A DNA stretch of 64,000 nt from Chryseobacterium edaphi (GTDB lineage Bacteria; Bacteroidota; Bacteroidia; Flavobacteriales; Weeksellaceae): the NCBI RefSeq assembly GCF_025628985.1, contig NZ_JAOTEM010000001.1, positions 930,001 through 994,000 of the forward strand, written 5' to 3'. Both the position numbers and the translations under genes were made by a program. Positions 1 to 7,931 of this stretch are shown piece by piece. Within the stretch, counting starts at the first letter, position 1; every line of letters starts with the position of its first letter. Below the pieces are notes generated by a model. It saw only the letters and a list, made by a program, of their open reading frames with translations, did not search any database and was not told the origin of the DNA.

Positions 1-126
1 TAACAAATATATATAAAAACTTAATGTTAATAAAATGTGGTGTGGTATATTTTAGAAAATTATGACTTCAGATATTTATGACTATATATTATCTTAAAAA
101 ACATTAACTAAATATGAAATAAAACT

Positions 127-134
127 TATTTTTG
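127..134 (+). promoter_or_regulatory. Predicted -7 promoter element of rsmG
   Basis: TATTTTTG matches the Bacteroidota -7 consensus TAnnTTTG and ends 20 bases before the rsmG start codon. No clear -33 TTG is visible at the usual distance. The rest of positions 1-154 is AT-rich with no gene seen. Confidence 0.5.
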
Positions 135-154
135 CTTTTTATATTATCAATCGT

Positions 155-790
155 ATGTCAGTAAAGCTAATTCAGAAATATTTCCCGGAACTTTCCGAAA
201 AACAAATCGAACAATTTTCAAAATTAGAAAGTTTTTATGGTGAATGGAATGAAAAAATCAACGTCATTTCCAGAAAAGATATGGAATCGCTTTATGAGAA
301 GCATATTTTGCATTCTTTAGGTGTTGCGAAAATCATGGAATTTGCTCCCGGAACGAAAGTTTTAGATATTGGAACCGGTGGTGGTTTTCCAGGAATTCCT
401 TTGGCAATTTTGTTTCCAGAAACAAAGTTTACGTTGATTGATTCTATCGGGAAGAAAATTACAGTGGTGAATGCTGTCGCAGAAGGTGTTGGGTTAACGA
501 ATGTGACTGCGATTCACGGAAGAGCTGAAAAAGTGAAAGAAAAGTTTCATTTTGTAGTAAGTCGCGCTGTAACACAAATGCCAGAATTTTTAAGATGGCT
601 GAAAGGTAAGTTTGAAAAAGAACAGTTTAATCCAAAACATAATGGCGTTCTTTATTTAAAAGGTGGAGATTTGGCGGAAGAATTAGCCGGATTGAGATGT
701 GAGCTTTTTAATCTTAAAAATTATTTTGAAGAAGAGTTTTTTGATACAAAAAAAGTTGTTTATCTATCAAAAGGTAATTTTAATTCTTAA
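155..790 (+). CDS. rsmG: 16S rRNA (guanine-527-N7)-methyltransferase RsmG
   Basis: This 211-residue cytoplasmic enzyme uses S-adenosylmethionine to methylate G527 of 16S rRNA. The SAM-binding loop is clear around residues 69-84 (VLDIGTGGGFPGIPLA). It is preceded by the family-typical segment ending in EKHILHSL near residues 48-55. The length is that of complete RsmG proteins. The ATG at 155 follows a predicted -7 element at a plausible distance. The next gene, a lipoprotein, starts 65 bases later and looks functionally unrelated. Confidence 0.95.
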   Translation: MSVKLIQKYFPELSEKQIEQFSKLESFYGEWNEKINVISRKDMESLYEKHILHSLGVAKIMEFAPGTKVLDIGTGGGFPGIPLAILFPETKFTLIDSIGKKITVVNAVAEGVGLTNVTAIHGRAEKVKEKFHFVVSRAVTQMPEFLRWLKGKFEKEQFNPKHNGVLYLKGGDLAEELAGLRCELFNLKNYFEEEFFDTKKVVYLSKGNFNS

Positions 791-855
791 TTTAGCATTT
801 CTAAGGAATAATTTTTGATAATTTACGTTTAATAATCATAAATTTTTATAATAAG

Positions 856-1263
856 ATGAAAACATTGTTTAATACAGCTTTATCAGTAATCTTTGTAGGG
901 ATTTCTCTGGTCTCATGTAAAGATGATGATGATTATGAAACCATTCAGTCCACAGAAAAAGTGAAAATTGACAGTGTGAAAATAATCAATGATACAATGT
1001 CTGTTTTTAGTGTACAAAGCATCCGAACATATTCTACTTATGCCTCTCAATGTGACGGATTTTATGGATATGACTATATTCACACAGGTAATTTTACAAG
1101 AGATGTGACTGCTTATCAATATCATACGAACGGTTCTTGTGCACAAGCGAATCATGTTTCGGCTAATCAGATCAATTTTAGTCCACAACAAGCAGGAACT
1201 TACACTTTTAAATTCTGGACAGGTAATAATACTTGGATTACCAAAACAATTGTAGTAGAGTAA
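856..1263 (+). CDS. Small putative lipoprotein, function unknown
   Basis: The 135-residue product has a short basic N-terminus, a hydrophobic stretch and a lipobox ending in LVSC near residue 21. Four aspartates follow, a pattern common in Bacteroidota surface lipoproteins. The remainder is rich in Thr, Tyr and Asn, and two cysteines (in the SQCDG and GSCAQ contexts) could form a disulfide. The end, with an AGTYTFKFW-like strand, suggests a beta-sandwich such as a PKD or Ig-like fold; this is inference. Its stop codon overlaps the ATG of the next gene (TAATG), so the two are probably co-transcribed. Confidence 0.75.
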   Translation: MKTLFNTALSVIFVGISLVSCKDDDDYETIQSTEKVKIDSVKIINDTMSVFSVQSIRTYSTYASQCDGFYGYDYIHTGNFTRDVTAYQYHTNGSCAQANHVSANQINFSPQQAGTYTFKFWTGNNTWITKTIVVE

Positions 1264-1799
1264 TGAAGTATTGGTTTTTAGTTTTGTTTTTGATATCCAA
1301 TAACTTATGGAGTCAGAGAATAGAGTGGAAGGAAGATAAGAAATTGGTTTGGAGTAATTTCAAAAGCGAAATTAATAACCAACGCGGAAAAGATATTGTA
1401 GCCTATACTCATTGCGGATGGGTGTATTCTGTGGTAAAATCTTCAAATCCAAAAGGCGCCGCAAAGGTAAATATCGAAACAATTTTTAATGAAGATAAGT
1501 CCTGGAAAGACGATAAAAGAATCAATGATTATGTTCTGAATCACGAGCAGAAACATTTTGACATTGCAGAAATTTATGCCCGGAAAATCAGAAAAGAAAT
1601 TATTGCAAAGATCAAGACTTCAGGAGATTACGATAAATATTTTCAGGCAATCTATAATAAGATTCTCAAAGATTATAAAAATTTTCAGGCTCTGTATGAC
1701 GGAGTTACAGAACACGGAATGAATAAAGAAAAGCAAGCTGAATACGATGCAATGATCAGTTCAGAGCTTGAACAATTAAAAGACTATAAAAAACCTTGA
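1263..1799 (+). CDS. DUF922 family protein, putative secreted zinc protease
   Basis: I place the start at the ATG at 1263. It overlaps the preceding stop codon and is followed directly by a signal peptide (MKYWFLVLFLISNNLWSQ). A longer frame from a TTG at 1233 would put ten unlikely residues before the signal sequence. The 178-residue product matches the DUF922 family. It contains an HExxH-type metal site (HEQKH, in the context NHEQKHFDIAEIYARK), so zinc-dependent hydrolysis is plausible but unproven. Its stop overlaps the TTG start of the nuclease gene downstream, giving a tight three-gene run. Confidence 0.75.
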   Translation: MKYWFLVLFLISNNLWSQRIEWKEDKKLVWSNFKSEINNQRGKDIVAYTHCGWVYSVVKSSNPKGAAKVNIETIFNEDKSWKDDKRINDYVLNHEQKHFDIAEIYARKIRKEIIAKIKTSGDYDKYFQAIYNKILKDYKNFQALYDGVTEHGMNKEKQAEYDAMISSELEQLKDYKKP

Positions 1800-4495
1800 A
1801 ATTCCTAAATAAAATTATCGACGAATTGCTGTCACAAAATTCTGATTTGTCGCAGTTTAACGTTGTTTTACCTGGTAAAAGACCGATTGTTTTTATCCGA
1901 CAGATTTTAGAGGAAAACAATTATTCAGGGTTTCTTCCGAATTTCTTTACCATTGAAGAATTGATTATTGATATTGTTGATCAGCAATCTATTCAGGGTA
2001 TTGCTCTGTGGCTGTTTTCTTTTGATGTTTACAAAACTTTAAACCTTATTCCAAATGATGATTTTGCTGAATTTCTAAAATGGTTTCCAACGCTTCAAAA
2101 AGACTGGGATGACATTCTGAAGTTTTCTGAAAGTGATGAAGCGGTTTTACAATATATGTTTGACGAAGAGCGAATCAAAGAATGGGCGCAGGATTTGGGT
2201 GATGATGAAGATGTTCCAAGAAAGAAATTTTTGAATTTTTGGAGAAATATGAATGTTTTTCTTCCTGTTTTAAAGCAAAAATTAAAAGAGAAAAACTGGG
2301 CAACTCCGGGAATGATTCACGAAGCTGCAAAAACAATGATTGTAGATTTTGCCAAAAAAACTAAAGGGAATTTTGTTTTCTGCGGGTTTAATGCTTTTAC
2401 TCCAACTGAGGAAAAACTGGTGAGAAATCTTCTGCAATGGGACAAAGCACAATGTTTTTTTCAGGCAGATCATTATTATTTTGATGATGAAAGACAGGAA
2501 GCAGGGAAATTTCTCAGAAATCATAAACTTTGGAAAGAATTCAATGACAACAGATCATTCAATTGGATAGAAAACGATTTTAATCAACCCAAAAATATAA
2601 TGATCTATGAAGTTTCGGGAAATGTAACGCAAACAAAAGTTCTTCCCGATATTTTCAAAGATATTGATAATAAAACTTTTAACAATACAGCTGTGGTTTT
2701 GCTGGATGAAAATCTGCTTCCTGCAAGTCTTGATGTGATGCATGAAGTGGAAAACCTGAATATTACAATGGGTTTTCCTTTGAAAAATCTTTCTTTTTCA
2801 AATGCTGTGAAGCAACTTTTTTATCTCCAGAAGCAATTAGAAAAAAATAAATCTTCATATTATTACAGAGACGTTTTTCCGATTTTGGAAGAACTCCCGA
2901 AAACCGATGATGATGAAAAAATAATTAATGAATTTAAATCCAACATTGAAGAGCGGAACATTGTATATATTTCAAAAAACCTGATTACAGAATTATTAAG
3001 CAACTTGTCTTACTTTAATTTGCTTCAGAAATCTGATTCAGGTTATCATTTTCTGGACATTCTCATAGAGTATTGTCAGAAAATAAAATGGATGGAACTT
3101 GATGATATACAGTATGAAAACGTATCTCACTTCGAGAATGCATTTAGGATCATAAAAAACCAGATTACTCCTTACGGTTTTGAAATAAAAATGGAGACTC
3201 TGGAGATATTAATCAATCAACATATCAATTCAGAAAGCATCGATTTTCAGGGTGAACCGTTGAAAGGTTTGCAGGTGATGGGACTTTTAGAAACGCGTCT
3301 TCTCAATTTTGAAAATGTAATTTTGCTGTCAGTAAATGAAGGGAAATTACCACTTGGAAATTCGCAGAACACCTATATTCCGTTTGATATTAGAAGGCAT
3401 TTTGATCTTCATACATTTCTTGAAAATGACAGTATTTACGCTTATCATTTTTACCGTTTAATTCAGGATGCTCAGAATGTACATTTATTGTTTAATGCTT
3501 TGAGTTCCGGAGTCAATACAGGTGAAAAAAGCAGATTTATCACCCAGATTGAGATGGAAAGTTCGCACAAGATTGAGCACTTGATTGTAGAAAATACTTC
3601 AGAGCCAATTACAAGTCATCCAATCGAAATTGCAAAGACGGAAATTGTCATGCAACAACTTGAAAAGTGGAAGGAAAAAGTTTCGGCTTCTCACCTTACA
3701 AGTTATCTCTATAATCCAATTGATTTTTATTTATCTAAAATTTTAAATACCTCGGAAACAGATGAGATCGAAGAGGAGTTATCTATCAGAAATTATGGAA
3801 ATTTAGTTCATTATTCACTTCAAGAAATATATGAAGTTTTAAAAGGTAAAGTTTTAAAATCAAACGACTTAGAGAAATCAGTTCAACGAATAGATGAATA
3901 TGTAAATATAGCTATTGAAAAACTAAAACATCAACCTGAATTCTATAATAAAGGAATGAACTTCATTCATAAAGCGATCGCCAAAAAAGTTATCCAGAGT
4001 ATTCTTAATTATGATCTTGAATTAGTAAAGCAGGGAAATTCTCTAGAAATTATAGATATTGAAAGACGCTTTGAAGGTGTAGACTTTTATTTGGATGAAC
4101 TTACAAAAGACAAAGTTTCTTTTTTTGGATTTATTGACAGAATTGACCGATTAAATGGAACTGTTCGTATTATTGATTATAAAACTGCGAAGATCAAGAA
4201 TTTAAGTGTAAAAATTGATTCTGAAAATATGGATCGTTATTTTCATAAAGATGATCGTAAACAAGCATTACAGCTTTGCATTTATCAATACGTTGTTCAG
4301 AGTTTACCTGAGTTTTGGGGTTTCCCGATTGAAACAGGAATCTGGAGTTTTGCTGATGCCAAAAAAGGTGTGGCTTCGCTCGAATTTGCACAAGGAAATC
4401 TAGATGATGCCATGCAATCCGTAAAAAGTCTGATCATGGAAATTCTGAATCCTGAAATTAGTTTTATTGAGAGTGTAAGAGTTTATAATTATTAA
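1796..4495 (+). CDS. AddB-like PD-(D/E)XK nuclease family protein
   Basis: The protein has 899 residues. It probably starts at a TTG whose last two bases overlap the previous stop codon. The N-terminal VVLPGKRPIVFIRQ segment resembles the inactivated helicase part of AddB-type proteins. The C-terminal third carries a RecB-family nuclease: NYGNLVHYSL supplies the early His, and GFIDRIDR followed by IIDYKTAK supplies the Asp and DYK catalytic pieces. AddB normally works with the AddA helicase in double-strand-break resection, but no addA is adjacent here. I see no four-cysteine iron-sulfur cluster such as Bacillus AddB has. Confidence 0.8.
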   Translation: MKFLNKIIDELLSQNSDLSQFNVVLPGKRPIVFIRQILEENNYSGFLPNFFTIEELIIDIVDQQSIQGIALWLFSFDVYKTLNLIPNDDFAEFLKWFPTLQKDWDDILKFSESDEAVLQYMFDEERIKEWAQDLGDDEDVPRKKFLNFWRNMNVFLPVLKQKLKEKNWATPGMIHEAAKTMIVDFAKKTKGNFVFCGFNAFTPTEEKLVRNLLQWDKAQCFFQADHYYFDDERQEAGKFLRNHKLWKEFNDNRSFNWIENDFNQPKNIMIYEVSGNVTQTKVLPDIFKDIDNKTFNNTAVVLLDENLLPASLDVMHEVENLNITMGFPLKNLSFSNAVKQLFYLQKQLEKNKSSYYYRDVFPILEELPKTDDDEKIINEFKSNIEERNIVYISKNLITELLSNLSYFNLLQKSDSGYHFLDILIEYCQKIKWMELDDIQYENVSHFENAFRIIKNQITPYGFEIKMETLEILINQHINSESIDFQGEPLKGLQVMGLLETRLLNFENVILLSVNEGKLPLGNSQNTYIPFDIRRHFDLHTFLENDSIYAYHFYRLIQDAQNVHLLFNALSSGVNTGEKSRFITQIEMESSHKIEHLIVENTSEPITSHPIEIAKTEIVMQQLEKWKEKVSASHLTSYLYNPIDFYLSKILNTSETDEIEEELSIRNYGNLVHYSLQEIYEVLKGKVLKSNDLEKSVQRIDEYVNIAIEKLKHQPEFYNKGMNFIHKAIAKKVIQSILNYDLELVKQGNSLEIIDIERRFEGVDFYLDELTKDKVSFFGFIDRIDRLNGTVRIIDYKTAKIKNLSVKIDSENMDRYFHKDDRKQALQLCIYQYVVQSLPEFWGFPIETGIWSFADAKKGVASLEFAQGNLDDAMQSVKSLIMEILNPEISFIESVRVYNY

Positions 4496-4530
4496 AAAAG
4501 GTGACTGAGAAAATCTCAGTCACCTTTTTT
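4494..4530. terminator. Bidirectional intrinsic terminator
   Basis: A perfect hairpin (GGTGACTGAGA, three-base loop, TCTCAGTCACC) is flanked by A and T runs. It serves both the nuclease gene and the convergent acyl-CoA dehydrogenase gene. Confidence 0.9.
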
Positions 4531-4552
4531 AGAATGTTTATATTTTTTTATT

Positions 4553-5731
4553 TTAAAAAGCATTGAACCCTGTAATATCTAACCCTGTAATCAACAAATG
4601 AACATCATGAGTTCCTTCATAAGTAATCACTGATTCTAAATTTGCAGCGTGTCTCATCATAGGAAATTCTCCCATAATTCCCATTCCGCCAAGAATTTGG
4701 CGAGATTCTCTTGCGATATCAATTGCCATTTTCACGTTGTTTCTTTTCGCCATTGAAATCTGTGCAGGAGTTGCTTTGTGGTCATTTTTCAACATTCCTA
4801 ACTGTAAGCAAAGTAATTGAGCCTTAGTAATTTCAGTTAAAAATTCTGCTAATTTTTTCTGTTGTAATTGGAATGCTCCAACCGGTTTTCCGAATTGCTT
4901 TCTTTCTTTAGAATATTGAACAGCAGTACAATAACAGTCGATTGCTGCACCGATAACTCCCCAGGAAATTCCGTATCGTGCTGAATTTAAACAAGATAAA
5001 GGTCCTTTTAGTCCTGTAACTCCAGGAAGTAGATTTTCCTTTGGAACTTTTACATTATTAAAGACCAATTCTCCTGTCTTAGAAGCTCTTAAACTCCATT
5101 TATTATGCGTTTCTGGAGTAGTGAAACCTTCCATTCCTCTTTCAATGATCAATCCCTGTACTTTACCATCTTCATTTTTAGCCCAAATCACCGCAATGTC
5201 ACAAAGTGGCGAATTGGTAATCCACATTTTAGCACCATTCAAAAGATAATGATCTCCCATATCTTTAAATTGAGATTCCATAGAACTTGGATCTGAACCG
5301 TGATTAGGCTCAGTTAAACCAAACGAACCAATCATTTCACCAGAAGCCAATTTTGGCAGATATTTTCTTTTTTGTTCTTCAGAACCAAATTCGTTAATGG
5401 GAAACATCACCAAAGAACTCTGTACAGAAGCTGCTGAACGTACCGCCGAATCTCCTCTTTCCAGCTCCTGCATGATCAAACCATAAGAAATCTGATCTAA
5501 ACCCGAACCGCCATATTCCTCAGGAATGTAAGGACCTAAAGCACCAATTTTCCCCAATTCTTTCATCAGTCCGGGTAAATCTGTGTGATCTTGAGCAGCC
5601 TGATCGATATTTGGCATTACAAAACTTTCTACCCAATCTCTTATTGATTGGCGGATAAGCTTGTGTTCTTCGCTAAGTAGGGCATCAATTCCGTAGTAAT
5701 CTGGAATTGTCGTAAGAGGATAATATGACAT
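4553..5731 (-). CDS. gcdH: Acyl-CoA dehydrogenase, glutaryl-CoA dehydrogenase type
   Basis: The 392-residue flavoprotein oxidises an acyl-CoA at the alpha-beta bond. The specific resemblance is to glutaryl-CoA dehydrogenase of lysine and tryptophan breakdown: SAVRSAASVQSSLVMFPI carries the substrate-binding Arg, FGLTEPNHGSDP is the FAD-region signature, and the catalytic base lies in YEGTHDVH near the C-terminus. Length and motif order are those of an intact enzyme. It is a single gene between two oppositely arranged units. No electron-transfer flavoprotein gene is nearby. The exact substrate is inferred from motifs. Confidence 0.85.
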   Translation of the reverse strand: MSYYPLTTIPDYYGIDALLSEEHKLIRQSIRDWVESFVMPNIDQAAQDHTDLPGLMKELGKIGALGPYIPEEYGGSGLDQISYGLIMQELERGDSAVRSAASVQSSLVMFPINEFGSEEQKRKYLPKLASGEMIGSFGLTEPNHGSDPSSMESQFKDMGDHYLLNGAKMWITNSPLCDIAVIWAKNEDGKVQGLIIERGMEGFTTPETHNKWSLRASKTGELVFNNVKVPKENLLPGVTGLKGPLSCLNSARYGISWGVIGAAIDCYCTAVQYSKERKQFGKPVGAFQLQQKKLAEFLTEITKAQLLCLQLGMLKNDHKATPAQISMAKRNNVKMAIDIARESRQILGGMGIMGEFPMMRHAANLESVITYEGTHDVHLLITGLDITGFNAF

Positions 5732-5802
5732 GTAATTTAATTTTCCTAAAAATAATACTTTTCATCATGTCTGTGAAAATTTTTTTAGAAAAAAGAGAAA
5801 AA

Positions 5803-6543
5803 CTACTCTTTGATAAACTTGTAAAGAAAAGGAGCTTTATTGGCAGAACCATCGTAAAGTTTTTCAAGTCTTTCCAATGAATTCATACTTAATATTTTAC
5901 GCTGGAAATTATTTCTTCTGAATTTTTCCCCCAGAATTGTCTCATACAAAGACTGTAGATCTTTCATGGTGAATTTCTCCGGCAAAAGATTGCTTGCAGC
6001 AACCTGAGTATCAATGTTTTTGCGTAAATATTCGTGTCCGTCTGCAATGATTCTGTCGTGATCAAAAGCCATTTTAGGAATTTTACTTACTTCAAACCAT
6101 GCACAAGTTTCGTTGAATGCATCGGGAAACGTATTAGCTAAAGAAAAATCTATCAGACTGCAATATCCAACTGTGATAAATCGCTGTAAAATCCAGTGAT
6201 CTTTTGGTACATCAAGTCCTTTGTTGTTGATCAATGTTTTGTGAACATTATTGATTGTACGGTCTAATCTTCCAAAAGTGTGGAATTGCTCCAGAAACAA
6301 GCCTTTAAGATGAGTTCTTTCGTACAAAACTCTGTCGGCTGCTTCACGAAGATCTTCATCGACGAAAACAAATCCTCCCGGAAGTGACCACATATCAAGA
6401 TCGTGGTATTTCAGAAGCAGAACTTTTAGAATATTATCATGAAAACCGAAAATAGTACAGTCAACCGAAAGATTGGGGATAAAATCTTTTTCCTCAATGA
6501 GCTGCTTAAGTGTTTCGATGTTTTTTGAACCGTACGTTTTCAT
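5803..6543 (-). CDS. Nudix-domain transcriptional regulator (NrtR/AraR-like)
   Basis: The 246-residue protein has an N-terminal Nudix fold and a C-terminal part (about residues 165-246) that looks like a winged helix. The Nudix box at residues 57-79 is degenerate: in the expected REUxEExGU part, several acidic residues are replaced (RVLYERTHL). Catalysis is therefore doubtful, as in the NrtR family, where the fold senses a ligand. Family members in Bacteroidota include AraR, a sugar-responsive regulator. The gene lies 23 bases downstream of an MFS transporter, and that pair diverges from the glucan locus, so it may control sugar uptake or the locus. That role is inference. Confidence 0.75.
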   Translation of the reverse strand: MKTYGSKNIETLKQLIEEKDFIPNLSVDCTIFGFHDNILKVLLLKYHDLDMWSLPGGFVFVDEDLREAADRVLYERTHLKGLFLEQFHTFGRLDRTINNVHKTLINNKGLDVPKDHWILQRFITVGYCSLIDFSLANTFPDAFNETCAWFEVSKIPKMAFDHDRIIADGHEYLRKNIDTQVAASNLLPEKFTMKDLQSLYETILGEKFRRNNFQRKILSMNSLERLEKLYDGSANKAPFLYKFIKE

Positions 6544-6566
6544 GTTTGTAAAAATAAAATTATTTT

Positions 6567-7754
6567 TTAATTTTTAATATAATCTTGTTTAAAATAAAAT
6601 AAACTCAGACAAAATATAATCAAAACGGCTCCTAAAATATAGAGAGAATAGAATGCTAATAGTTGATTTTCAAACAGTATCGACATTAATACAGAACTTA
6701 CTGAACTTCCCAATGAAGAGAATATTACAATAACAGATGTAAAAGTGTTGATTTTCTGACTTTCAATCTGCGAAATCATTTTTGAATTGATTACAGGATA
6801 AAGCGGCGAAAGAAATAATCCAATTGTAGGAAATAAGTACAATAAAATTTCAGATTGATCAGAACTGAAATATTGAATGCTGAAAATAATGCTTAAAAGT
6901 AAAATGATACAGACAAGACAATACATGAAATATTTGATCAAAGAAAATCTCTGAATAACATTTGCCGTAATTATTCTTCCAAAATATGAAAACATGGCAA
7001 GCATTGAAGAAGCCTGAATAGCAAAAAAAGAATTGACTTTCAAATGATTTTTATAAAATGTCGGAAGCCAGGAATTAAAACTTTGTTCAGTAAAAACAAT
7101 AAAAAATATAACTGCAAAGAATAAAATTATCGGAGTTTTATTAAATGAAACAAGATTTAATAAAATGTTGGTTTTTAAATTCTTATCCGCTTCTAAGATA
7201 TTAATTTTTGATAAAAGATAAATCGTAATTAAAGAGACAATTGAGATAAATATAAACCCAAATTTCCAATATTCTGAATATTCACTTGCGATCAGCCAAC
7301 CAAAACCAACGTTTACCACAAAAATACCGATCATGAAAGAAGCTTCCACGTTATTCATGGTTTTTGCCAAAGATTTTTCTTCCGTAATATTATTTCGGAT
7401 AATACCGTAAACACAGATTTTTCCAATCGCAAAAGAAGTTCCTATGATCGCAAACCAGAGTTTGTAAAACCAAAATACCTGAACAAAAGGTAATATGAAA
7501 GAGCAAATTCCGACAATACTTAAAGCAAGTATCAAAGATTTTTTAGTTCCAAACTTGCTGATGAAATTTACGGCAAATAAAGATATAAATGCAATTGGTA
7601 AATCTTTGAAAGCTTCTAAAAAACCAAGCTTATCATAGCCTATATTTTCCTGAGAAAGCTGCAAAATAACAATTCCCATACAGTTTAAAACCATTGAAAA
7701 AATAAAGAAGGTCAATCGTAGCGGAAGAGGAATATTGGTAGTCTTGATGCTCAT
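6567..7754 (-). CDS. MFS transporter, putative sugar carrier
   Basis: The 395-residue protein is almost entirely hydrophobic, with about twelve predicted membrane helices. It has major-facilitator character, including an FGTKKSL-like loop after the second helix. It starts with ATG at 7754, inside one arm of a long inverted repeat. Its position, divergent from a SusC-led glucan locus and upstream of a Nudix regulator, suggests uptake of glucose or a glucan breakdown product across the inner membrane. The sequence alone does not fix the substrate. Confidence 0.75.
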   Translation of the reverse strand: MSIKTTNIPLPLRLTFFIFSMVLNCMGIVILQLSQENIGYDKLGFLEAFKDLPIAFISLFAVNFISKFGTKKSLILALSIVGICSFILPFVQVFWFYKLWFAIIGTSFAIGKICVYGIIRNNITEEKSLAKTMNNVEASFMIGIFVVNVGFGWLIASEYSEYWKFGFIFISIVSLITIYLLSKINILEADKNLKTNILLNLVSFNKTPIILFFAVIFFIVFTEQSFNSWLPTFYKNHLKVNSFFAIQASSMLAMFSYFGRIITANVIQRFSLIKYFMYCLVCIILLLSIIFSIQYFSSDQSEILLYLFPTIGLFLSPLYPVINSKMISQIESQKINTFTSVIVIFSSLGSSVSSVLMSILFENQLLAFYSLYILGAVLIIFCLSLFYFKQDYIKN

Positions 7755-7834
7755 TTTGGGGAGTATATTAAGGCAATTTTAATGAAATATTAAGACATTT
7801 AACATAAAATTTATGCCTTTGAAGCCCCAAAAAT
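7753..7834. promoter_or_regulatory. Inverted repeat between the MFS gene and the glucan locus
   Basis: Two arms, 7753-7775 (ATTTTGGGG, spacer, AGGCA) and 7814-7834 (TGCCT, spacer, CCCCAAAAAT), are imperfect reverse complements. The left arm touches the MFS start codon. It could be an operator or an mRNA hairpin over the MFS translation start. Confidence 0.45.
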
Positions 7835-7899
7835 AGTGGAAATATTAAAATAATTGTGAATATGATGTTAAATATTTAAAAAAAAATATATTTTTATTG

Positions 7900-7912
7900 T
7901 CTCAATTTGAGA
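7900..7912. promoter_or_regulatory. 13-bp palindrome upstream of susC, operator candidate
   Basis: TCTCAA-T-TTGAGA is a perfect palindrome ending 19 bases before the susC start. Position and symmetry fit a regulator-binding site. No binding protein is shown by the sequence. Confidence 0.4.
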
Positions 7913-7931
7913 ATTAAAAAACTAACTGTAT

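Noticed and set aside
1233..1262. TTG start for the DUF922 gene
   Set aside because: It would place ten residues before a clear signal peptide and overlap the lipoprotein gene; the ATG at 1263 fits better.
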